NCBI GenBank assembly: GCA_029532415.1
Contig: JAQOTA010000059.1
Location: 310,001 to 374,000, forward strand
DNA length: 64,000 bases
Direction: 5' to 3'
Source: Marasmius tenuissimus
Taxonomy: Eukaryota > Basidiomycota > Agaricomycetes > Agaricales > Marasmiaceae
Both the position numbers and the translations under genes were made by a program. The notes below the pieces were generated by a model. That model was not told where the DNA came from. It worked only from the letters and a program-made list of their open reading frames with translations, and searched no databases. Shown one piece after another: positions 43,757-54,214 of the stretch. Each line of letters begins with the position of its first letter. Within the stretch, counting starts at the first letter, position 1.

Positions 43757-44760
43757 AGCGGTGGTCAGGTCGATGTTATGATCGGAGTAGCCTAGCTCCC
43801 GTGTGTCGCCACCATCCTAGCGGACGACCTGTAACCTACATGGGTTATGGAAGTCTCTAGCGATGTCGGGCTTGTCATCGTCTGGTGTCAAGGTCAAGGG
43901 TTGTTAGTTCCCTTTACACCTATCCACTATGTCCCTGTACTGTTGCATGTTGCACGAACGCATGTACATACTGTCTTGGCTTCATCTTCTTTGGCACAGA
44001 CCTATCCGCGAAAGCGGCTCTGTCTCCCTGCTGATAACCCGGATTGGGCTTTGATCTTATATTATCACTGCCTAATGCCGATGAAAACCAATGGTTGGCG
44101 ATGATCCTCACCATGAGGCATCGTTTAGGGGTCTATGGGGTTGTGCTTATAAACCAACTCGCCATGATTCCTGACGGTCGAAAGACCGGGCATGAAATAC
44201 ATGCTGGGAGATTTGATCTCCTTACAACTAGGTTTTGATACTATACAGTTTTACGGTATCACATGGCCACTTTAGTATGTACAGGGACTCCCCTCCCGAT
44301 GACCCCTCTCTTCTACGTTATTGTTAAACTCTAGCTCACCTATGATTGCTTTCTGGTCACCGACATGCCTAAGGCAGAGGGTGCATGAACTCAATTCATA
44401 TGGATGACTAGGTTTAATAATAACTTTCAATGGGTCATTCGGACAGTATGAGCTGATCACTCATACTTTCGCTAGTCTGGGGTTGAGACCAGATAGCACG
44501 ATGGGACACCAGACACCGATACACACTGGGAACGTTGTAAGACCCTAGCAATTGGGCAGGGCTTCGTAACCAGATTAACTCCCCTGCACTACCTGCACGC
44601 GGTACACCCCATGATCTGCTTGACGCATACAGCCTGTTAAAAGTCCTAGACCTTTGGAGCATTTCTCGGTGTGCATCGAACCCTATTTATTTATGGGTGC
44701 TTCTTAGAAGCCTTCGTCGATTGACACTCTCTTGGCTCCACCCTTCTATATTTGAAGAGT
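43757..44760 (+). other. Long untranslated leader of the copia element
   Basis: About 1 kb between the primer site and the first in-frame ATG, without a continuous frame joined to gag. It may contain packaging or dimerisation signals, but nothing specific is recognised. Confidence 0.5.
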
Positions 44761-47700
44761 ATGCTCACGGGACTTTTGGCAGACCTCAATATGTCTCAAT
44801 CAGGATCAAGGTCTGCTTCTCATTCCCCAAGTGGTAATCCCCCAACGATGTTTGTTCGCAATACGCCGGGATATACTCTGGGAACGGAAGTAGAAAATTC
44901 TGTAGAAGTTTTTAACTACAATATGGAACCGTTGTACTCTCAGGTTGCGGACAGCAACTTTCCTGCTGGGTCAGGAGGAATCAGTATCATTCCAGTTTTG
45001 CTAGATGATGGTTCGAATTTCGAAGATTGGTACCGATTACTTGAGGGTTACCTCTTTACCCAAGGCATACCTCAAGCCTTGGATGAAGAAATGCCAGAAA
45101 CATCTTCTCCTGCTACTTCAGGGGAAGCTACCGCTCTAATTGAGTGGACTTCTAGGCGTAACAAAGTAATTGGTATTATCAAAATGCGAACTCGTCGTGC
45201 TCACGACGCGCATGTTGATAAAACTTCGGTAATTTCAACCTTATCTAAACTCAAATCTACGTTTGGAGTTCAATCCTCTTCAAAGATGATGAATCTATAT
45301 ACGGACTTGCATAACGTCCAACTTCCTGAACACCTTAATCCAGTCCCTGGGATCAGTTACATGTTGACTGTTCGGGACCAACTTAAGGATCATGGAGTAG
45401 ATATTTCGGACGACTTACTGTGCTTGATGATCACAGCCAAGCTTAATGAAAAGCGCTGGCAACTCTTCAAGCAGCAAGTGTCCCGTATGAAGAAGGAAGA
45501 ACTTAAACCTACCAATTTGATTGCTGCAATTACGAATGAATGGAATAGAAGGAATGGGATTCATTCTGGTCCTGCTGCCTATACTGCCCATAACGCCAAA
45601 ATTTCTGGTGTTAATAGATTTAACTCTCCTCCTAAATGGTCTGATCAGTCTCGTTCTGGTACTTCTGCAAATCAAAAGAAGAACAATAATAAAAACAACA
45701 ACCAGAACCAGAACAATCAGAACCAAGGTGGATCTTCTTCCAAGAAAGGAAAGAAGAAAGGAGGAAAGGGCAAAGGAAAAGGCAAAGGAAAGAAGAAGGA
45801 TACTCAAAAAGGGGGGCAACAATCGCACACTGCGGTACTTGAACCTTCTGAGAAACCTTCTGAATACCAGAAACGAATTAATGCAGTAAACAAGCAAATC
45901 AGCTCAGTTTTTGAACGGGAAATGGCTGGGCCAGTTAACGTTCATATGTCCTACCACTACCCCACTGGTAGCACATCTGCACCAAATCCGTTCCAAAACA
46001 CGTATGATCTTCAACAAGCATGTCTAGAAGAGAGAATCGCTGCTGATAGAGAAGGTCGTCCTGTACAACATATCTCTGTACAAGAATGGAACAATAGACG
46101 AACTGTTCAACTAGATGAACAGGTTCGACAAGTAGAAGAAGCTATCGCTTCGGCTACTATTTCCAATTCAAACATAGACAGCGATGGAGATGAGATACCA
46201 TCTTTGGTGTACATCTCTGATACTCCGACGGAACCTGATAGTGACCCTTCATCTGATAATTCATCAAATGATAGTCATACATGTTCTGAATACTCTTATG
46301 GCGCGCATAGTAATGAAGAAATCATCTTCGCAATGCCACGACGAGAGGCGACACCTAATCATACTTCGCCTGCGGACGAAGTTGACCAAGGTGAGAATCT
46401 CGAAGTAGCATCACCCACACAAGAAAACATACGTGTAACAGTTTCAACACCTCCTGACGATTATGGACCATGGGCAGATTCTATGTTTCCTAGGAACCAC
46501 GCTGATCTTGTTCATTTGTTCAGACCAGAAAACTATTCTCAAGATGGAGATGACATCACCCAGCCACCTCTCATCAATAGAAAAGTTGAATGGCGATTCT
46601 TACAAGAATACAAAGAACAACATGACAACATGATGCGACGAGTTAACCTTAGGAATAATAGACCACATATAATAAATGGAATTAGACTCCCAATTCCTGT
46701 CGTCGAAGAATTCCGAGATTTCGGAGATCAGACGACTAACGACATAGCACTGAAGGAATCCATGATCAGAATGCGTTATAAATTAATACGCAATTCATCA
46801 GACCATAATCTTTGGATCTGGGTTCTGATCAGGACCAAATATTATGTCGTTATGTATGCTATCAGAAGAGATGCAGTGCATAACATGACACCTCGTCAAG
46901 CTCTTCATGAATTGCGCATACAACAAAGGATATTACATGTGGAAACAGTAGAAGATACCAAGTTCACGCTTCATTACGAATACCAAATCTGGAACCTTCA
47001 ACACCTATCGACGGTTATAGCTGAAATCAATAACAAAAATTGGATCAGCACCATTGAAGATTTTGTTCAACGAGTGAAAAATCCTCGTTCAACTTCGGTG
47101 GATGAAGCCTTCCGAGTCAACAAGAAGAACTTCACACTTCCCATACAAGTGATGAATCCTATCTTCTGGCATTCGTTAGTCAAGCTTGGTCTTGAAGGGA
47201 AATGGTTATTCGGAACGACAGACATAAGAGCGAGTCAATTTAGAACATCTCAATGGAGACAACCAGGGTTTAATAGGCGCTGGGTTCGCTTTATCCCTCA
47301 TCTTAGTCTTTCAGATGTTCATAACTGGCATACGCACTTGTACAAATGGATGAACAACATTAGAATGTCTGTTCCCATGACTCAGGCTGATATTCCTCGA
47401 AAAGAACTCGAGGGTGGTCGCTTCGATGAACGACCAAGAACATACCCTGAGGATTTCATGGAATTAGCCGAGTCACTTAATCGTTCCAAATCTCCAATCC
47501 CTACTACCCATGAATACATAAATCGCCCCGCAACTACACCACCTCGAGTACGACAATGGCAGGACCAAATCGTCCACACTCCTCCAAGCTCTCCCGAATC
47601 TTTTTATGGCGTACAATCCTTAGAAGAGGATTACATTGAAGTACCTTCTCGCCCAACTACTGCTCCACCGGATCAACCGGAAAGACTTAGTCCGGTAGAT

Positions 47701-50700
47701 GAACAACCTGAGGTTGACCCCTGGGTTACATCTCCAAGTGATCCCCGAAATTCTCAATTCGAGAATTACGGACCTGCAGTAATTGGACTAAGGACCAATG
47801 GAATGCCCTTACACGTTGCTAATGGCACGAGTATTGGCAATATCACTATGGTTGTTAATGACAATCAGCCATATCAAGCCACGAGATTTGTTCAATGGCA
47901 GAACTATAAACGCCAATTGGAAGCTTGGATAGAAGTTGAAGACGCCGCAAATCAACGTTATCAAGAAGAACTCAGAGCAAGACGAGAACATCTTGTTCGC
48001 CAAGGATTCCAAAGTCAGAATCAAGAACCGCTTCAATGGCATGAACGGTACTTTGATGATGGTGACTATGGAGATGGCCTTGAAGGAGTTGATAACGATT
48101 GGGCTGAAAGCAACGATCGTGGAGACTGGCAAGTGTTTCAAAGTTCTAATAGTCAAACTTTCACTAAATCCTCGATGCAGAACTATCATATCCTAAGGAA
48201 CTCAGTACCAAGGAAATGTAGTATTACTTCTGTATATGCAACGACGAAATATAAGTCGTTTTCTGCTGCATTTTTGAGTGATTGTGAAGTGAGAAATACG
48301 CAAAATGCCTGGCTACTTGATAGTGGGGCATCAGTGCATATGACTCCGTATAAAACGGATTTCTCAGACTATCAGACCTTGGAAATGCCAATAGGTCTTA
48401 CTACATCAGCGGGTGATAAAGCAAATGTGCAAATAGTAGGCTATGGTACTGTCCTCATCCGACACACCAATAGCGCAGGAGTGACGCAAGTCACAAAGTT
48501 ATACCCAGTGATGTATAATCCTGACAGCCCACATCGTTTAATCTCTAGTGGGAAGTTCCGGAGTATAGGTTACTATACTTTACTGGACTCTCCAGAGACT
48601 TCAATCCGGAGCAAGAAAGATGATTCTCTTTTAATGAGCTTTTACCCAAGCCATAAAGATGATCCTTTACGATGGATGAACGCAAAGGTTCTTGTGGGAG
48701 AAACTTCCTTCACATCCATTGTATCTTTCAATACTTCTGAATTATGGCACAGACGTATGGGACACTGTGATCCCAGAGTCTTAGGAAAATTAATGGATAA
48801 TGTTAAAGGGCTTCCAATGAAGTTGGTTACTTCGAAGGAAGAAACGAAACCATGCCGAGGCTGTACCAAAGGCAAAATGGTTGCCAAATCGTACCCTTTA
48901 TCCTCAAAACGAGCTAAGGAGCCTCTTGAACTCGTGCATGGTGATTTGATAGAATATCCAACTCGCTCTTACTATCAAAATGAATATGCTTTAACCTTAT
49001 TCGATGATGCAACATCATACGGATGGGTATATCCAATTTGTAAAAAGAGCGATACAGATCAGAGATTGCGCAATTGGCTAGCTCTTGTAGAGCGCCAGAC
49101 TAATAAAAAGGTCAAAAGTGTGCATTTCGATCGAGGGGGAGAATTCTTTTCAAATGAACAATGGGATTGGTATAACTCTCTAGGAATATTTCCACAAAGA
49201 GGTTCTCCCAACGTGCATGAACAGAATGGACGAGCAGAAAGATTTAATCGTACACTACGAGAAAAATCTGAAGCTATGCACTTTCAGGCTTGTGCACCTG
49301 AAAATTGGTGGGAATTTGCAATTCTCACAGCTGTCCATATCTACAATAGAACTCCTATTCGTTCAAGGAAATACAGAACTCCAGTTGAATTGTTTGAAAA
49401 TAAGAAGCCTGATGTTTCATACTTCAGGACGTTCGGTTGTGGCGCATATGCATACATACTGAAACGTAAAAATAAGCTTGCTCCACACTCTGAAGCAATG
49501 ATTTTCATTGGTTACGAGAGTGGATCAAAAGCTTATCGATTCTTTCGAACAACCAACAATTCTGTATACATTACTCCACAAGCAGTTTTCGATGAGAACT
49601 GGTTTCCTAAATGTCAGAAAGAAGTGCCCGGATCCATAGAGTTTGATAAAACCGACAAACCTGTCCGGTCTATACCCTTTCCCACGTACCCGTATGATGG
49701 CCATGAAGATCATCACAATGATGATGATTTCTTCAATCCTCTACCTCCACCAGGATCAGATGATGACGATCATCAGCCTGGAGGAGATCCTCCCTTGGAT
49801 CCTATCCCGGATGATAAAAGCGATGATGTGCACAACGGCAATCATCCAAATACTGATGGATTTGGATCACCGAAAGGCTCCGATTATAATCCTAATCAGT
49901 ATGGTCCGGATCCACGGTCTGCTGGTTCTTCTGGTTCGACAAATCCATTTGGATTTCGTCAAGCTGACTATGATGAGTGGGAGAACTTACGAGCTCCTCC
50001 GCCAGCAGCTGTCAGAAGAAACCCTCCAAGAAATAGAATAACTCCCAACCGTCCGTTTAATGTTTACGGAAATCGACATCCCGTTGAGATCGAACGTGAT
50101 ATCGATTCTCAGGCACGCTGGCAAAGTCAAATTAATCCGACAAATGAACCTGAAACAATACCAAATAGGGTTCCTGATCCAGCCGCTCCTATGGACACAG
50201 ATGACGATATGAGCGATCTTGCTCAGCAAGGGGGAGAAAATTACTTGGTTTACTTGCTGAATAACGGTCATCAACTATATGGTCTTCAAGCCAGTAGTTA
50301 TGATAACGTTCGTGAATGGACATACAAACAAGTCCAGAAGCGTCCTAAAGATGAACGACCATCTTGGGAAGCAGCATGCAGACTGGAATTACAATCACTC
50401 AAAGATAGAAACGTCTTTGATGTGGTCACACTACCCAAAGGCCGAAAAGCGGTGAAATCCCGCTGGGTATTTGACATCAAGTCTGATGGCCGAAAGAAGG
50501 CAAGACTTGTTGCGAAAGGATTTTCGCAGAAACAAGGGATAGACTATAACGAGTTGTTCTCTCCTGTAGTACGATTCGAAACCGTACGACTTCTATTGGC
50601 ACTAGCAGCGCTTGAAGATTGGGAGATCTCTGCGCTAGACGTTAAAACAGCATTTCTTTATGGTGCCTTAGATGAGGAGATCTATATGGAACAACCAGAA

Positions 50701-51840
50701 GGCTTCGTTACGGACTCCAGCAAGGTTTGGAGGTTACGCAAAGCATTGTACGGATTAAAACAGGCTTCTCGTGCCTGGTGGCGTCAATGTACTGAATCCA
50801 TGAAACGTCTGGGATTCAAACGATGCTTATCCGATGCTGGCATATATGTCTTCAACAAGAATGGCAATATGGTCATTGCCGTCGTCTATGTTGATGATGC
50901 TTTATTTATGGGTCCTGATCGCAACCTTGTCAACAGACTAAAAAGCGAATTCATGAAAATCTGGGAATGCCGAGATCTAGGCAAGCCAACAGAATTTCTG
51001 CGAATGCGAATTACTCAAGATCGGAAGAATCGCAGACTGATCCTTGATCAGCGAGACTATCTTGAAAAGATAATTCGTAAATTCGGAGTTCTGAACGCCA
51101 AGACAGCATATACGCCTTTGCCAGAAGGCTATAACCCAACCCAAAACCAGGGGGAGGTTAATCCCGAGATTAGGCATAGATTCCAATCAGTTATCGGATC
51201 ATTGCTTTACTTGGCTCTCGGAACGAGACCAGACATATCCTTTGCTGTAATCAAGATGTCACAGTATGGAGCTAATCCTAATCAGGAACACCTCCAGAAG
51301 GCACTTTACATCGTGAAATACCTTGTTCACACTGCAAAGTATGAACTCATTTACGATGGTAGATCCAACCAAGGACTACTTGCCTTTGCTGACTCTGATT
51401 GGGCAACTGATAAAGATGATCGTCGATCACAGACTGGATATATCGTAAAGCTTGCCAATGCGCCAGTTTGCTGGGTCTCTCAGAAACAGAAAACGGTTGC
51501 ATTATCATCCACGGAAGCAGAGTATATGGCTCTATCTGACTGTACACGTCAGGCTTGCTGGATGAAGTCGTTGATGAACGAATTGAACTTCCCTATTCGA
51601 TCAGTTCCATGTGTTAGCAACAACCAAGGCGCTATCTTTCTCAGCAGCAATGAAGCTACTGATAAAAGAACAAAACACATTGACAATCGATACCACTTCA
51701 TCAGGGAAGCAGTGGAACACGGAAAGACTCAAATCTATTTCGTTGAAACTGCTAAACAACCTGCTGATCTTCTTACGAAGAATCTTGGCAGAACAAAGTT
51801 CAAATTGTTCAGGCAATCTTTAGGATTAACATTTCACTAG
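44761..51840 (+). CDS. Gag-pol polyprotein of the copia retrotransposon
   Basis: One frame of 2,359 residues from ATG 44761 to the stop at 51840. Residues about 80-270 resemble a copia-type gag. A lysine/glycine-rich tract (GKGKGKGKKK, about 328-350) stands where a zinc knuckle would be expected; I see no CCHC. Roughly residues 380-1180 have no copia domain I recognise. Protease: WLLDSGASVHMT (active Asp1187). Integrase: WHRRMGH and CRGC zinc site, then Asp in HGDLIEY, Asp in FDRGGEF and Glu in NGRAERFNR. Reverse transcriptase: AKGFSQKQGIDY, DVKTAFLYG, KALYGLKQASRAWW and YVDD (about 2043). RNase H: ADSDWATD and STEAEYMAL. No stop or frameshift interrupts it. Confidence 0.96.
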   Translation: MLTGLLADLNMSQSGSRSASHSPSGNPPTMFVRNTPGYTLGTEVENSVEVFNYNMEPLYSQVADSNFPAGSGGISIIPVLLDDGSNFEDWYRLLEGYLFTQGIPQALDEEMPETSSPATSGEATALIEWTSRRNKVIGIIKMRTRRAHDAHVDKTSVISTLSKLKSTFGVQSSSKMMNLYTDLHNVQLPEHLNPVPGISYMLTVRDQLKDHGVDISDDLLCLMITAKLNEKRWQLFKQQVSRMKKEELKPTNLIAAITNEWNRRNGIHSGPAAYTAHNAKISGVNRFNSPPKWSDQSRSGTSANQKKNNNKNNNQNQNNQNQGGSSSKKGKKKGGKGKGKGKGKKKDTQKGGQQSHTAVLEPSEKPSEYQKRINAVNKQISSVFEREMAGPVNVHMSYHYPTGSTSAPNPFQNTYDLQQACLEERIAADREGRPVQHISVQEWNNRRTVQLDEQVRQVEEAIASATISNSNIDSDGDEIPSLVYISDTPTEPDSDPSSDNSSNDSHTCSEYSYGAHSNEEIIFAMPRREATPNHTSPADEVDQGENLEVASPTQENIRVTVSTPPDDYGPWADSMFPRNHADLVHLFRPENYSQDGDDITQPPLINRKVEWRFLQEYKEQHDNMMRRVNLRNNRPHIINGIRLPIPVVEEFRDFGDQTTNDIALKESMIRMRYKLIRNSSDHNLWIWVLIRTKYYVVMYAIRRDAVHNMTPRQALHELRIQQRILHVETVEDTKFTLHYEYQIWNLQHLSTVIAEINNKNWISTIEDFVQRVKNPRSTSVDEAFRVNKKNFTLPIQVMNPIFWHSLVKLGLEGKWLFGTTDIRASQFRTSQWRQPGFNRRWVRFIPHLSLSDVHNWHTHLYKWMNNIRMSVPMTQADIPRKELEGGRFDERPRTYPEDFMELAESLNRSKSPIPTTHEYINRPATTPPRVRQWQDQIVHTPPSSPESFYGVQSLEEDYIEVPSRPTTAPPDQPERLSPVDEQPEVDPWVTSPSDPRNSQFENYGPAVIGLRTNGMPLHVANGTSIGNITMVVNDNQPYQATRFVQWQNYKRQLEAWIEVEDAANQRYQEELRARREHLVRQGFQSQNQEPLQWHERYFDDGDYGDGLEGVDNDWAESNDRGDWQVFQSSNSQTFTKSSMQNYHILRNSVPRKCSITSVYATTKYKSFSAAFLSDCEVRNTQNAWLLDSGASVHMTPYKTDFSDYQTLEMPIGLTTSAGDKANVQIVGYGTVLIRHTNSAGVTQVTKLYPVMYNPDSPHRLISSGKFRSIGYYTLLDSPETSIRSKKDDSLLMSFYPSHKDDPLRWMNAKVLVGETSFTSIVSFNTSELWHRRMGHCDPRVLGKLMDNVKGLPMKLVTSKEETKPCRGCTKGKMVAKSYPLSSKRAKEPLELVHGDLIEYPTRSYYQNEYALTLFDDATSYGWVYPICKKSDTDQRLRNWLALVERQTNKKVKSVHFDRGGEFFSNEQWDWYNSLGIFPQRGSPNVHEQNGRAERFNRTLREKSEAMHFQACAPENWWEFAILTAVHIYNRTPIRSRKYRTPVELFENKKPDVSYFRTFGCGAYAYILKRKNKLAPHSEAMIFIGYESGSKAYRFFRTTNNSVYITPQAVFDENWFPKCQKEVPGSIEFDKTDKPVRSIPFPTYPYDGHEDHHNDDDFFNPLPPPGSDDDDHQPGGDPPLDPIPDDKSDDVHNGNHPNTDGFGSPKGSDYNPNQYGPDPRSAGSSGSTNPFGFRQADYDEWENLRAPPPAAVRRNPPRNRITPNRPFNVYGNRHPVEIERDIDSQARWQSQINPTNEPETIPNRVPDPAAPMDTDDDMSDLAQQGGENYLVYLLNNGHQLYGLQASSYDNVREWTYKQVQKRPKDERPSWEAACRLELQSLKDRNVFDVVTLPKGRKAVKSRWVFDIKSDGRKKARLVAKGFSQKQGIDYNELFSPVVRFETVRLLLALAALEDWEISALDVKTAFLYGALDEEIYMEQPEGFVTDSSKVWRLRKALYGLKQASRAWWRQCTESMKRLGFKRCLSDAGIYVFNKNGNMVIAVVYVDDALFMGPDRNLVNRLKSEFMKIWECRDLGKPTEFLRMRITQDRKNRRLILDQRDYLEKIIRKFGVLNAKTAYTPLPEGYNPTQNQGEVNPEIRHRFQSVIGSLLYLALGTRPDISFAVIKMSQYGANPNQEHLQKALYIVKYLVHTAKYELIYDGRSNQGLLAFADSDWATDKDDRRSQTGYIVKLANAPVCWVSQKQKTVALSSTEAEYMALSDCTRQACWMKSLMNELNFPIRSVPCVSNNQGAIFLSSNEATDKRTKHIDNRYHFIREAVEHGKTQIYFVETAKQPADLLTKNLGRTKFKLFRQSLGLTFH

Positions 51841-51865
51841 TTCCATGATCGCATGATGAACTTAG

Positions 51866-51875
51866 TGAGGGGGAG
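51866..51875 (+). other. Polypurine tract of the copia element
   Basis: gtgagggggag-type purine run directly before the right LTR; the expected primer for plus-strand DNA synthesis. Confidence 0.75.
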
Positions 51876-52395
51876 TGTTGAACATGATGGATATCATGTG
51901 ATACACTGTTGACGTGTTGTTTATGCGTCACACTATTTATAGAGCTACGCCTCTAGAACACTTGCGTCCTCATGCAAGTACTACGTCTCTGTCTACGCAT
52001 CTCACTACGTACCTAGTAGTTTCATCATAAATGACACTATAGACAGTCGCTATCCAATAGCATAAGTAGAGCCTCCAATACATGAGGTAAACACGACTAT
52101 GCTCACCAAGCATACTACCATTCATGGTAGAAGTACTTACACAGTACTAATGTCTTTTACGCCTTTAGGGCCGAATACCTACTTCTAGTAGTAGTTTCAG
52201 TTAGTGTAATACTCATTACATGTACCAGAAACTTATGTATAAAAGACTGGACGAAAGGCCTTAAGCCTTAGGACAATCTACTCGATTATCACCTCTTCTC
52301 AAGCATCTCAAAGACTACAAGAACACTCTGTGTATTACCCATGTGAGGTTTACTTCGTTATACCCACTGTGCACTTTAACTATGCTGGCTCATCA
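51876..52395 (+). repeat. Right LTR of the copia element
   Basis: 520 bp; differs from the left LTR by T at 51897, 51924 and 52088. Followed by the target duplication TCATC. Confidence 0.97.
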
Positions 52396-52758
52396 TCATC
52401 TTCGACTCACTCAGCGACTACTCCCATGCACTCTTGCTCGTACTCACGGTGACTCACCAGTAGTCACTTCTGAAAAATCGGAAAGAAGCGATGCCTGAGT
52501 CGGACTCAGGCATCTCGTCCACAACCAGAGCTGGGCAAGAACCAGAATTATTGTATTCTACAGCACCGGTTCCATTAAGACCTTTCCGGGCGTTTCCAAT
52601 GGCAAGACACTCAAGGGAATCGCATCAGACCTCTACCAAAGCCATTCCTTGGGAACCTGAGTGGCACGGGCCACCGGACAAGTACTCCATACTGTATACA
52701 TTTACCCCTGCCTTGCTCCCCCCCGCCCGACGACAACTTCCGGTCCTCTGGTATTGAT

Positions 52759-53244
52759 ATGTCGAGGTCGAGCTCGGTCATCTCTGGCAACACGCACGAC
52801 CATCTAAAACACTCGGAAGTGGCTCACGATGTCTACAACTTTGGATCTCGCGACCGCTTCGCTCTTAGCTTGTTCCCGGACGTGCGAGATCTTGTGGCGC
52901 AATGTGAAGAGCTGGAACGATGGGTGAGCCCTTTTTGCCATTACGGGCACGGAGAGATGTGTGGCGAAGTATGTCCGGGGGATCTGTATTATGTCATGAA
53001 TTTGCACCGGCGAAATTTTTCGTCACACCGAAAGCCCCATACAAATTGAATAAAATAGGTCAGTAGGTTCCCAATACAGGGGAGGGGGGCAGGAGATCAG
53101 GTAGATATGGTCCCATGGAAAGACCGGGAGTTTGGTGGTAGTGAACATGGGAAAATTACGAGAGAGGAAGGGTAGAAGGATGTTACAGGTGAGGTTAATG
53201 ATGAGTTGAACGGGATGTTTGGTGCCCTGGGTATGGACAAATAG
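52759..53244 (+). pseudogene. F-box-like family protein, truncated and broken (copy X1)
   Basis: SRDRFALSLFPDVRDLVAQCEELERWV and GEVCPGDLYYVMNL match the family member at 55.2-56.3 kb. The middle (leucine/arginine-rich block) is missing, and the C-terminal part (GDQVDMVPWKDREF, HGKITREEGRKDV) is in another frame with an internal TAG. No F-box part is recognised upstream; the copia element ends 360 bp before it. Confidence 0.65.
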
Positions 53245-53584
53245 GGCAAATATCGTTGAAACTCGAGTGGTGAGGCTTATTCTCATTATCGGATTGAACC
53301 TTGTAGCCGTTAGACCTAGTCGTCGTACAGTATCATTGTAGTATGTACCACTTGATTAAGCAACTTATAAGTCATGATGAACAGGGATGACATGTTCCCG
53401 CCTGTCATGCTTTCATCAAAGTGAACTTGATCCACATTCTGATACATTACTGGGAACTAGTAAGTCTATAGCACATATGTATTTAAAGACCTTGGTATCA
53501 ATCTTACATATAGGCTCTCGCAGCGGTAAACTCCGAATGCCAAGCCTCGCGCGATAGAGACCATCTGGTATCGGGGTAGGTCAT
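53245..53584. other. Intergenic, shared with the 61.3-62.0 kb region
   Basis: Words such as gtcatgatgaacagggatgac (here) and gtcataacgaatagggatgac (61422 onwards) show that this is part of a repeated F-box-like/zinc-finger module. Confidence 0.5.
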
Positions 53585-53915
53585 TCACGCTCTATGTGCC
53601 CTACGAATGTGTCTATTGAGATCGGACTGAGAATTGAACCTGTGGCCACAATCATTGCATAAGTATGGCTTGCTGTTGAAGTGAGACCTTTGGTGATCTT
53701 GTGTACATGATACATGAGGGACTATATTCAACACCTGGGAGGTACCGACACTCACATTCAAAGTTATGTTTCTGCGTGAAGCCCCTCGACGTGCATTGAG
53801 GAACGGGACAGAAGTAGAGCGGCTTCTTCGTACGATTCTTCAGCGCCACCTTCGTAGTACTACGGAGCCGACCTGCCGAACGATATCGACCCGCCCCATA
53901 GCTTCCATTTCAGCA
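53585..53915 (-). pseudogene. C2H2 zinc-finger gene fragment (copy Z1)
   Basis: Minus strand: a frame with PLYFCPVPQCTSRGFTQKHNFE, its intron, and the final finger exon, which matches those of Z2 and Z3. Upstream, the RQVGS block is out of frame and the N-terminal half is absent. It is a truncated copy of the genes at 56718-57782 and 62051-63124. Confidence 0.75.
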
Positions 53916-54214
53916 GCGCCCAGTGAATTTGTGCCCCCCATTGACTCTCTTTGTCAACGATCAGGCCTGCAGGGTAGGTGCAATTCCCTACAAGAAATAC
54001 AAGGTCAAACTAGCTGTTATCATGATAATAGTAATACTCACTGCAAACTGATTCAACACATACTGCATCACCTTTGGAATCAGATTCAACTGATTGTATT
54101 TGTTGGACTTGATGACCAAAATCCCCGCGCTGATCCCTAGCCCGGATAACTGACCTACCTGGCCTGCAGTCTGGACTCATTTTCAGCGCCTCGTAGGCAG
54201 GCAGAACACCATTT
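53916..54214. other. Short intergenic stretch
   Basis: Nothing recognised between the zinc-finger fragment and repeat R2. Confidence 0.35.

Larger units (their letters stand above)
43221..52395 (+). mobile_element. Complete Ty1/copia-type LTR retrotransposon
   Basis: 520 bp LTRs (43221-43740, 51876-52395) with TG...CA ends, a 5 bp target duplication TCATC (43216-43220 and 52396-52400), a primer-binding site directly after the left LTR, a single uninterrupted gag-pol frame in copia order (protease, integrase, reverse transcriptase, RNase H), and a purine tract before the right LTR. The LTRs differ at three positions only. Everything needed for mobility appears present, so this is a young and possibly active copy. 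Confidence 0.97.

Noticed and set aside
45415..45897. 160-codon minus-strand frame rich in L and V opposite gag
   Set aside because: It is the complement of the lysine-rich gag tract; the apparent membrane segment is an artefact.
48301..48360. Possibility that gag and pol are separate frames joined by frameshifting
   Set aside because: The frame is continuous from 44761 to 51840 with no stop or shift, as is common in copia elements.
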